DNA of 64,000 bases from Meconema thalassinum (taxonomy: Eukaryota > Arthropoda > Insecta > Orthoptera > Tettigoniidae): contig OX336388.2 of assembly GCA_946902985.2 (NCBI GenBank), positions 1,508,420,545-1,508,484,544 on the forward strand, given 5' to 3'. The notes beneath the pieces are model-generated. The model had not been told where the DNA came from and ran no database searches. It saw only the letters and a program-made list of their open reading frames with translations. Of this stretch, positions 37,011 through 47,657 are shown piece by piece. Position 1 is the first letter of the stretch. The number at the start of each line of letters is the position of its first letter. The translations under genes and the position numbers were made by a program.

Positions 37011-37505
37011 TCCTTCAGACCTGATTGTGCTTGAGTCTTCAGTCTTTTGACTGGTGTGATGCAGCTGTCCATGCCTCCCTGTCCTGAGCTAATCGTTTCA
37101 TCCCTACATAGCTACCACACCCTACGTCCGAGGCAATCTGTTTAACATATTATTGTAACCTTGGTCTACCCCTACAGTTCTTGTCCTCGACCCTTCCTTC
37201 CATAACTAAGCTTGCTATTCCTGGGTGTCTTAGTATGTGTCCTACCAATCTATCCCTTCTCTTCATTAGCAGACGCCAGAAACATCTCTCCTCTCTCACT
37301 AGTCTTGATACCTCTTCGTTTGTAACCCTATCTACCTATCTGATCATCATTCTCCTGTAACACCACATTTCAAACGCTTCAATTTTCCTCTTTCCTACTG
37401 CAGCAATAGTCCAAGTTTCACTTCCATAGAGTGCCACGCTCCAGGCAAAGGCGTTCACAAATGACTTCCTAACATCTAAATCTTTATTCGATCTGATTAC
37501 ACAAG
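37010..37505 (-). pseudogene. LINE ORF2 C-terminal fragment
   Basis: The minus-strand frame reads through FVNAFAWSVALYGSETWT, KRKIEAFEMWCYRRM, a TNEEVSRLV-type segment and RPRLQYVKQIASDVG. This is the region downstream of the reverse transcriptase in RTE/Jockey-like insect LINEs. The YGSETW and EAFEMWCYRRM motifs are distinctive. At least one stop interrupts it, and the reverse-transcriptase core is absent. Confidence 0.8.
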
Positions 37506-37924
37506 ATTATCTTCATTAATAATATTATTATTATTATTAGTTTATTATTCTCTTATATAGGCCTATATTATAAGGGCACACCTGCGCTGTTGCTAATGAC
37601 TGCGAGCATGTATTCAGCTCTCTAATCCTTTGTTGTCATCCTAATGACACGACTTGAAATAATAGCATATGATGGAGGTAGGCTGAAAAATAAATGAACG
37701 CGAGCTTACCAGACTATTATTGGGTGGTAATCGGGTTCGATAACAATTTATAATCCTCTTACTGGAAGCTGAAATGTTTAAAATGCGCAAGATATTGTGT
37801 CACTCAGTGGATTACATAACGGTCATTAATAATACGATATCGATTAGATACTCTAGTGACTTTAGAAGCAATGATTTTGAAAAAATTCATTTATGCAAAA
37901 GTTATTATTTGTTTTTAGGCACAG
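37506..37924. other. spacer, no gene seen
   Basis: AT-rich sequence with a short (ATT)n run near 37520-37540. Confidence 0.5.
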
Positions 37925-38091
37925 TCATATAGTTGCTTGACTCTCACCAAGGAGAATCGGGTTCTATTCCCGGCTAATGCATGTGAGATTTATGAAGTAA
38001 AAAGTCACGCTCTATGTTTCGATTCCACGTTGACGAAAAGGTGATCTTGTGGCTCATGACACCGAGATTAACAGTCACGTATTAATTTACC
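37925..38091 (+). mobile_element. decayed SINE, family 1
   Basis: Matches the 177-373 SINE over CTCTCACCAAGG, CCCGG..AATGCATGTGAGATTT, GATTCCACG and GTGGCTCATGA blocks in the same order. The head is degraded and the B box mutated (GGTTCTATTCC). No target duplication recognised. Confidence 0.75.
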
Positions 38092-38240
38092 TTGAAGCAA
38101 GAGCGTAGCCGAACGCTCTAAGTCACGCTCTGAATCAACTGTATAGCTGGTTTCGTTTAAGGGACTTGAACATCGTCATCATTTTGCCCATGTGCTTGGG
38201 TGTGTTTGGAATTTTGCCTGATAACCTATGTTATTGAGAT

Positions 38241-41177
38241 GGCTGTGGTGTATTCTTTGGAATACACGGTAAGACAGAGTAAGCTTTTGCTTCTCTTTGC
38301 TTTATTTCATTACTTCTTTTTTTCGCAAACACCAACAGTGATCTCCTGGTTTCTCTTTGTTGGTATACTTTGCTTATACTACCTGTGAGTCTGTTCTAGA
38401 TAAATATCTTCCATGAACCACCTAGCGTCACCTAGCAGCAAATCTCTGAAGTTCTTCAATTTCTCCATGTACAAGAGGATTTCCTTACCAATCTGGCCAC
38501 CAGATCTCGTCGCTATCGCCAGCTATCTTCTCTGTGATCAAGAGGACTTCGTCTACTTTTTCATCCACCAGGCATCGCTAGTGACGCCTGCTATCAACTC
38601 TTTGAAGACCATTTCGTCAAGAGAATTAATTTTTATAATGTTGGTTATTCTTATGTATATTCCTTTGTCTCCTACCCCCCACTCTTTTCCCTTCCCTGGT
38701 CTCTCCGCGCTTCGTTGAGCTGGTCTCACTTGTGCTACAGTCGTCAAGACTTCCAGTTGGAGCTTACCTAGAGCTCGTCTCCTCTCCTCGAGAGACAAAA
38801 TTTCAAATTGGATGCCATGTCCAGATCGTAACTAACGGTCAACTAGGAGAATCGCCGTTCATCAGAAATGAACTAAGTACTACTTCAGCGTTCTTCAACT
38901 CATTTTAATTGCTTTTAAATAGCTACATGCTTTTTATCTATCATTTTACAGACAGTGTGAAATTGCTAAATGTGGGGCAATATAACCATCTTCGTGGGAT
39001 TTTTCGAGGTTGTGCTTTGTCTATCTAAGCTAATCTTAACATGAAGCAGAATTTCTTATGCTTATTAACTGTGATAATTTTTCACAACGTGGGACATCTT
39101 TAAATTACCCACTGTCTGTAGAAAACTTAGCTCGTTCCACCGGTGGACTTTTTCTGTCAATTTCAACAGTTATGATTGTTCTGGAATTTTCCATGCCAAA
39201 CAATTCATCTACAAGTTAAACCTCCTAGTATTTTCCACTCACATATGGGAATACTTTTTCTAACCAAGGTATCTTCCTTATGAACAGTTAATCAACACCT
39301 AAGTTTCTTCCTCCGTTGGAATTTTTCTGCTGCATTCAACTATAACTTACAAGTTTTTCAACGCAATAGACTCTCGCAAATCTAGTGCAACTAGTTATTT
39401 TTCACCATTGCAATAACTTTCTTTGCTATAAACTTTCTGTGCTACAATAGTGAACTTTTCAACCACGTCAATAGACTATAGTGAAACAGTGCTCGTTCGA
39501 TTTCTCATCTGCGTCGCGCTCGTCCAAAATAAATAAAATAGGCCAAGAACTGTCTCTACAAAGTTCCTATTTCCTCTTCCTCAAGCCCTCTTTACTAGCA
39601 AATTAGGTTAATCTTTAAATTTATGTATTTTGCCACGAGGCTTCGCCAAACTATAGGCGCCCTCCCAACATTCTCCACTTTCCATTTATTCACTCTGTAT
39701 AAATATCAGCAGTAAGAAACTGCTTATTAATCTATTTCTTTTCATGCTAGCACAAGAATTGGTTATTGTCTGCCAAACCTTTCATTAATCTCTTTAATCC
39801 AGGTTTCACGAAAGGGTAACTGGCCCCATTTTTTCCTCGTGATCCTGTTTAAATATAGAAGTTATAGAAACGTCCTTTTAATTTTTCTCTTCAGGTTTCA
39901 GCTGCCCTATTTGTATAACCTCTAAAAGTAATTCTGTATTAATATAAGAAGTTATAGAAACTTCTATTTCATTTCTCCCTGTTTATTGTTGTTACTTTCT
40001 AAGTTGTTATTTGTTCATATTTCTAAGATGCCTATCAAGAAATTCTTAAAGTACACATCTTGTACTTGATTTATTGTTCAACTTTAATTACGTTAATTAT
40101 CTTTACATTTTCTATTTATTAATCTTAGCACCATTTCAAAATCTTACGAAGATTTTAAAGCTTATAAAAGGTTCCAAACCAAAAAATTGTCAATTGCCTG
40201 GTACAAGCTTTAAATGGTTTTAGGAGGTCTGCGACCCCAATTGTTTATAAAATCAAATTACATATGTGTCAAATTAATTACACTTTTTGCATTGTTAAAT
40301 AAATCCATATTTATCGTTTTGTTTTATCATTTTCTATAAAATAACGATTAGGCAAGATCCTGTCTTCCCCTACTTTTCCTATGGGCTTAACTTTAAAAAT
40401 CTCACAAATCAAATTAATAACGGTTCCACTTTTTGTTGCATTTGAGCAAGAACTCTTAGTCACAACCTTATTAAAGCCTCTCTTAGCTTTGATAGCTAAT
40501 TCTAACTGGCCAGTAAGGCAAGCATAGCTCGCTACGCCAGCTTCCTGCTTGTTGAGATTTTCTCTACAACTTATGGTTGGTTTTCCAAATTTAAGTTTTT
40601 CGCATTGTCTAAATTTTAGTTGGCGCTTTGCTGGGTAAATGCTTAGTAATTCCTAAATGCAACTATTGGTGCTCTTACCAAAATTATTCCCAAGGGTATA
40701 ATTGCTTTATCCCTACCCTTCTTGGAAAAATTCGGTCATTTTTTAGAAATTCTACAATTTTAAGAATCTAAACATCACGGCCAATTCGAACTATTTGTAT
40801 TCTTCAAAATATTGGTTTAAAACAAACTCCTTTGAAAGGATACATAGGAAACTTATCATTTCTTTCTTTGCCAGACCATCTCCCTTCCCCATAGTAGCCG
40901 AATCTTGGCTTGGAAGGGAAGGTACCACCTCCTCTCGCCCGCAAATAGCCCTAGCTCTAGCTGCGTTTCCTGTTAGCTGTGTTCAGGTCCCCACTAACTT
41001 TAGTGATTTCACGGGCTTTGCGGTGACACTTTTCTCCAAACATTATTGGTATTGGATGTTGGACTTTCGTCCTATTATCCACACTTGTTCCTCTGTCCGA
41101 AACCCACTTCCCTTTACTTCTCTCTTCATCTTCTCTTGTGGGTAAGGTTAATTCTTAGCAAAAACCTACCTAGGCTG
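38241..41177 (+). mobile_element. solo LTR, 2.9 kb, target duplication GGCTG
   Basis: The LTR spans 38246-41172, beginning TGGTGTATTCTTTGGAATACAC and ending ACCTACCTA. It is flanked by GGCTG at 38241-38245 and 41173-41177. It is homologous along its length to 47716-50129 (shared blocks near 38700/48280, 39320/48850 and the terminal AACCCACTTCC region). It contains no internal coding region or primer-binding site, so a solo LTR from recombination fits best. The first 22 bases form a hairpin (GTGTATT/AATACAC). ORFs within it are incidental. Confidence 0.85.
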
Positions 41178-42650
41178 TATAAGTGTGTGTAATTGTAATT
41201 CCGATAAGGTTTGGGAAGGAGGCGGCCGAGACATTAAGTTATGAACCATAGGCATTTGCCATGCAATTACCGGGATAGTACTGTGCCCGTTTGTCCGGAG
41301 ACAAACGCCCACATGCGAGAGCCTCGAAGACAGTTGAACACAAAACACGGAAAATCTCAGGGTAAAACGGGTATGGGCTAGGTGGTGCTGAACTGTGTCC
41401 GAGACTCACGCCTGAATATAGGAAGGACGAAAAACACTCAAAATTTCATACAAACACACATTACTTTTATTAAATAAAAGTAGAAAAATATTTAGGTCAC
41501 AAGAAGAAACACTCTCCTACCTAAACCTGTAGGGTGTATCAAATCAGTCTCTCACCCCGAGGTTCCTGATCGTGAAAGAAATAAAATAATCTAAATGCAC
41601 TTCCTAGTAGTTAAATGTCATAATATTTAAGCATGTCCATCATGTCCACATTTATGCAGTTTCAAGATTTTTAAATTTATGTTGTTCATTATTTACTCAT
41701 TTATTACCATTTCATTTTTTTCACACGAGGTACTGTTTAAAATCTGTTTCACCTCAATTGTACATCATTCAGAGAACACTCGAATATAAGCTTAACTAAC
41801 CACCAATTATTATAAATCATCCACTCATGAATAATTAGCCAGTAATATCAAAACTGTTGCAAAAAATAATAATTCATGACTGTCATCATATCATAAATTA
41901 AGGATTCGATCTTATTCCAATTAAATAATCCTCCCTCGTAATTATCACATCAGTAGCAAGACCTATTCTTTTGACCTTAACTGAATCGGATGCCATTAGA
42001 TTACTTGCAGAAAAAGAAATAATTCCCTAGTAATTTCAGATCTATCGTGACCTCCTTGAAAAGCAGAAAAAACGACATATTTATGCATTCATAAAAATCC
42101 ACAAAGAATCATCAACTGTGTATCACACAAATTTACTATCAACAATAATCATCGCTTTAAAATTCACAGTGCATTCAAGCTCCACTGCCTGATGCCCCAA
42201 TATCATATACCCTGTCGCTGCAATGTCCACGACATGCCCGTTTTGAACACTGAAAGCCAAACTCTAATATCACATATTTGTCACGATCTTGGATTACCAT
42301 TATGTCTGACTATAACAGAGATATTAACTTTAATTATAATACTCGAAAAAAAAAACTCTTCAGTTAACTCAGTTCTTAACTACTTTTAGATGTTACGTGA
42401 AATATTATCCATTATTTAACTTGGGATTATTATTCATCATCTGGTATTAGCTGTTTATAAATAAACAAATGAACTTTACAACTAATTCGATTTAGAGCTA
42501 TTGCTCATTTTTTCAAACTCCAGATATGAACATTTTCAATTGCCATGATCATTCTTAATAATTTTCCTCATTTCAAATTATTAATTATTAATAATTCCAT
42601 TCGTAGTAATAATAATTCACCATCGATATTAATTTTTTCTTCTTCTTCTA
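41178..42650. other. spacer, no gene seen
   Basis: AT-rich; no coding similarity or repeat structure recognised. Confidence 0.5.
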
Positions 42651-42652
42651 CC

Positions 42653-43117
42653 TTATCCGATACGGACGTTGGCTACCACCACGGCTAACACCTTCTCATC
42701 CTGTACAATCCTGAAGAGTTCCGTGGAAGACAGCCCAAACCACGTTCTTAAATTATCCCTCCAAGTTATTCGTCTCCTTCCCGGTCCACACTGACCTTCA
42801 ATTTTACCCTGAAGTATAACTTGGAGCAGACGGTATTTTGGATTCCTCATCATGTGTCCCAAGTATTCCGATTTCCCCTTCTTAATTGTGTTTAACAGCT
42901 CAGGTTGGCTGCTCACATGCTGAAGAATCTCGGCATTACTCACATGTTCTGTCCACGAGATTTTAAGAATCCGCCGGTATATTGAGCCCGAATTCACATC
43001 TGCAATGTGACCTCCATGGCTCATGAGGGATTTAACATCTTTGAGTGAAGCGAGGACTTCCAAGGAGAAGGCATGAGTAGCGCTCATTTGATTTATTATG
43101 AGTTGCCGCGCCACCAA
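42653..43117 (-). pseudogene. LINE ORF2 C-terminal fragment
   Basis: A 154-codon open frame with RRILKISWTEHVSNAEILQH, KKGKSEYLGHMMRN, LLQVILQGKIEG and GRRRITWRDNLRTWFG, the classical tail of insect LINE ORF2 proteins downstream of the reverse transcriptase. The frame lacks a natural ATG at its start, and no polymerase domain lies upstream, so this is a 5'-truncated insertion. The open frame suggests it is younger than the fragment at 37.0-37.5 kb. Confidence 0.85.
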
Positions 43118-46100
43118 TGTAAATAATTTTTGTATTTCTACGGGACTGGATTGTTAATCATTTTTGTACATAATTCCGAAGCACTGGAAGAATATTTAAT
43201 TTATTCTGAAAAAGAAACATAAAGATGAAACCCCGCATAGAATGCCACAGACATTCCACAGTCGCACATTTGACTGATAGCTAGATCGAGCATCTGGCAT
43301 TTTGGCGAGCACCACTCTTATTGCAGGCATGGTCCTGATGTCACGTGTAAATTTTGTCATCGTCAAAATCAACGAGTATCTTGTGGAAGAAACTTAATCC
43401 GATGAACAGTGATGTGCATAAGAACGCAGCGAAGCTGCTTAGTTAATTTGGAACCATTCGTGAAACCAGATTCCGAGTATTTGCGGAATTATAAAATTTT
43501 GTCCAAGCTGACACCGAACACGCCGCCCAGCACGTGTTTGCCGAGTGCACATAAAGTTTTACAGTGTTACCAGGAAAATGTACAGTGGTTAATGCTAATC
43601 AAAGGGGTCACGTGTGATTTAATGCATCAGTTTTGAGTGAGCCTAGTAGCAAAAGCTGCTAAATTAAAATCTGTGAGCGGAGGAAACCTATGGCCATTTA
43701 TTGCTCTTACCCGCCATTAAAGTTTAGATTCAGTGAAACTTACTATTAATAATTCGACACGAATAGAGTCAGTGCAAATGTTACAAATACTGCATTACCA
43801 TGGAATTAATTCCGCACATTCAACATGCAAAAGAAATGATTAGTATTCCTATCATGACGGAGCTTGAAATGGAGTAAAAACCCCATGATGGCGGGGTCAA
43901 GTGGTGGCTGAAAAATTCCAGGAAGGAAGGGCGGCGTTCCTAGGCATATTACCACCATGCCACCTTTGCAACCGAAACCAGGCAAGCAAATTCACAATGG
44001 AAATATGAAGGAGACATGTAAGTCCGACTAGCAGTCGAAAACACTTTTTATGTACGATTTCGTTATGGGGTTTAGTTATAGTAAGACCTTACGCCGCACA
44101 TTCTTAGGTAGGGCCTTAATTGATATGTTTTGCCCTAGTGGTTAAGTAACCACAACCTTATTCGTATCATTTGCTAAAGCTTGGGATAAACGCTTTTGCC
44201 CACATTATTGTAAATACACATTTTACAGTTAAACTGTGCATCGAACCAACACTCTTTTACGTGTAGGTATTTTTTGTTAGATAATCATGTCTGAACTGCA
44301 CCCTACTGGAACAGTAAATCCAGCAACCACCTGTTGGCCGTGAAATGCGCCAATGTCACATTCTTTTATTGACCTTGTAGATGACAGCGCACTCTTTACT
44401 TGTGATATTATTTTGACGGCAGTAAGTGTAATGAACGCTCGCCAACACTGCACAAAACCTGTTTACGATACATGAAGAAGCGGGAGTATTACCTTATTAA
44501 TTTTGACATTCAGACGACTATGATACAAGCTATGATATGTTTTTTTGGAAGATGAGCCAAGCAGGCTATCTTGGGTTCGAAGTGAGGGGTCATTTTAGTA
44601 ATGAAAGACCCTGGTTTATTAATACAAGTTTTATCAGACCGTAGATGTCTGATATAAGAGCACATGTTGCACACTTTCTATATGTTCAGAAACAACAGCT
44701 ATTACCACAGCAGAGTAAGATCTTGTCCACAAGCTGGAACTGTATACAATTAGTGAAATTATTGTTATGTTTGAATGCACTACAGAGGTAGGATATGATT
44801 ACCCTTATATGCCCAGTATATGTTTTGGTACTATATGAGCTGATAACGTGAACGACTTTTGTCTCGTTAATCAAGCTGATAAACGACGGGTCAGTGTTAT
44901 TGGTCAGCACACAGAGGTGCTAGATGAATTTTGGAATTAATTTTTCTTCCAATTATGAGTATGATATTGGATCTTTTACACCAATTTTTCACATTTCACG
45001 AAGTTAACATGGTCACTAAACAAATACAATGAAACTGATAGGACTGAACTAATCTGATAAATAAGAAAGTAATAATCCAATATCAGGATTTTTTCCATTT
45101 AATCATGAACATAAATAAAGTTCTATGAAGTCTCTTAAAACGTAAATAAACCAATACACTTAAATAAACCTTGATAACCAGTACTTAGATTTGATTCTTC
45201 GACACATCTAAATACAAATATAGCTATTCCTATTGTGTGACGACAATCAGTTACGTGTTTAAACACGGTAGCTAACTTGTTAATGCGACATTAGACACAT
45301 GTTTTACTCATGCAGTCGCTGACCTAATTTTCTCTCCCGACACAAATCATGACCCAACTTCACAAACAGTGAAGCTGCGAAGTAGGCAGGTAGGCAAGTG
45401 GCGTTGATCGCGCCGTATTAAAGAGGTTACATGTTATTAATTTCTGTTGTAAATTAGGATAGCTTTTCATGTGTTCTGTTAGGTTCAGAATGTGCTTGGA
45501 CTTTGCTTTGGAATAAATTTTGGATGAAACGCTTCCCGTTTACATCATTGCTATTATTAACGTACGATAGGTATTACCTTAAATGACTGTAACGTTAAAT
45601 GTTGGAGGTGACACCATCATAGCGTAGCTTTAACCTTATTGTGCAGTAAATGTAACGAAATCCTTGCATTGTAAATATGTAAATAGCTTTCTTTGCTGTA
45701 GATGCATGCTTGTACTATTATTATTATTGCATCTCCGAAGTAATTGTATACGCAAAGATTACGTGTCATTCCCTTAGCTTGCATTTTGACTTCTTAATTT
45801 TTGCTTGGGACTTCGAGAGGCTTAAGTTTTTAGGATTTTTCGCACGGAGACGAGTTAAATTATTATAACCATTGTTTTGCACGGATTAGCCGTTTTTACC
45901 TCTCTGAAGTAGTTAGGTGTCTGCCACTTTTTTGAATAAACTGAGTGAGATTTAAATGTTAGCCTGGCCTCTTAATTGTATATTTTGAGTTTGTATTCCT
46001 CTGGACTGGTTGTTTCACCTCTCATTATACCCGACACCCCCCGAGTTTAGTTTCTTTAGTGCTCCCCGGTCCAAGAATGCATTCCTTCCCGTCCTATATG

Positions 46101-46632
46101 TCTTCCTGGGAGATGGGGGTTTCGGAAGGGTCATCCAAGGTCTATGGCTCCCCGAAATCCTCGTCAAACGGGCACATATAAGGATATTAATAATTGGCAC
46201 CGCAACGGGATCGGCTCGATTTGAGAGTTCAAGTTGATTGGTGTACGAACGTGAAAGCTCGAATATGAGAGGTCGAGAGGTCATGTTTGTTTTTTAGGGT
46301 ATAATAGCATCTGCCAGGTCAGTGACGAATTGGGATTCGTACTGCTGTGTAGTAGCTGCATGACACTCATGTTGAGATAGGACCATGAGGTCAGTTGGCA
46401 TTAATTAAATTTTTGTAAATTGAGGTATTTTTACTTGCAGCCAAAACTGATCTTGAGTAAGTGTAATTGTTTGTTTTTGCGTGTAACTTCCGTTAGGACA
46501 GAGGCACGGCAATGGTCCCTTAGTTTATGAAAAGTGCAGACTTTACCCTAAGCCTGATCTTAAGGTTCACCGTAGTAAGTAAGTTTCAGCCGAGCTTTAC
46601 CCAGCCAAATTCTCCAATTGAAATTTATTGTG
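43118..46632. other. long spacer, possible LTR/leader region near its right end
   Basis: No gene recognised over about 3.5 kb. Near the right end TGGCACCGCAACGGGA (46195-46210) could be a primer-binding site for a retroelement whose Gag-like ORF follows at 46633, but no LTR boundary is evident. Confidence 0.35.
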
Positions 46633-47340
46633 ATGGCAAGTGAAGGAGAGCTGGACATTATTTCGACTCTGCCGGAGTTGTTGAGGACTCTGGGTGTGTC
46701 TATAAACAATGTTCAGGTGAACATGGCTGGCATGCAAACAAACCTGAATGACATGGGAGCTAACATCCGAGCCGAAATACAGGCCAATACAGACAATTTA
46801 AATGAAAACATAGACAATGTTTGGGCTGATATGCAAACTAACGGTAACAATGTTAGGGCTGATTTAAACGAAAGTATAAACAACGTTAGCGCTGATTTAA
46901 ACGCAAGTATAAACAATGATAGAGCTGAAATTGGGGCTGATATGCAAACCTACAGAGATAATATTAGGGCCGAAATCAGGGTTGAAATACAGGCCAACAC
47001 AGACAACGTAAATGTCAACATAAACAATGTTAGGGCAGACATGCAAATTAATAGCGATAACATGAACACTAACATGAATAATTTACGCACAGAAGTAAGA
47101 GCAGATGTAGACGGCCTGAGAACAGGCATTAATGACATGCAGGCAGATTTAAACAGAGTCAGGGGTGATATTCAAGCTACTTCTATTGACCTTAGGGCTG
47201 ATTTCGCGAAGGAAATAAAAAGTTTGGGAAAATACAACATGACTAGACTACAACATGATTACAACAACATCCGTGATGTAGATTTGTACCGTCTGCCAGG
47301 TGGTGAAGATTGCAGCAATGTGTTCCTCCATGTAGCGTAA
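46633..47340 (+). CDS. Gag-like coiled-coil protein of a retroelement (probable)
   Basis: A 235-residue open frame; the ATG at 46633 (MASEGELD) is preferred over an upstream non-ATG start. Residues 25-195 are an unusually regular helical repeat rich in Asn, Asp, Ala, Arg and Met. RAEIQANTDN..N.NIDNV.ADMQ occurs near residues 46-68 and again near 116-138. Repeated INNVRADL/NMNNLR units of about 11 residues suggest a long coiled coil. Such coiled-coil N-terminal regions occur in some arthropod LTR-retrotransposon Gag proteins, which is the favoured identity. No zinc knuckle, protease or reverse transcriptase follows, so the element is truncated or this is an isolated gene. Confidence 0.5.
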   Translation: MASEGELDIISTLPELLRTLGVSINNVQVNMAGMQTNLNDMGANIRAEIQANTDNLNENIDNVWADMQTNGNNVRADLNESINNVSADLNASINNDRAEIGADMQTYRDNIRAEIRVEIQANTDNVNVNINNVRADMQINSDNMNTNMNNLRTEVRADVDGLRTGINDMQADLNRVRGDIQATSIDLRADFAKEIKSLGKYNMTRLQHDYNNIRDVDLYRLPGGEDCSNVFLHVA

Positions 47341-47657
47341 GTACGTATCCACATAATCCATGCCACACCTTGGTCTGCATTTCCAATGACCTCGGGTAAT
47401 GCTTCATTCGCCTGCCCCTTCACGACGTTCCGGAAACTTCCATCACGGGCTGGAATGCGGCGTCTTCCTCCGGCTTCCCACATGGGCTGGTATCGGCAAC
47501 GTCCTTTCTCCATCTCCCTGCATCTAACCCATCCTCGGTGTCTAGTGCATGGTCATTGCGTCAAAATGTCCCAAAATACAACTTCTAGGTATGATGTTCA
47601 CAATGTTCCGCACACATGATTTTTGAGTGTCCTTCACTGTCCTTATACCACATGGTT
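47341..47657. other. spacer, no gene seen
   Basis: Short open frames on both strands without recognisable motifs. Confidence 0.4.

Noticed and set aside
38413..41145. ORFs of 101 and 116 codons
   Set aside because: Inside the solo LTR and not conserved in the second LTR copy.
46015..46284. Opposing open frames of 75-89 codons
   Set aside because: Both strands are open by chance in a GC-richer stretch; at most part of an LTR or leader, with no protein similarity.
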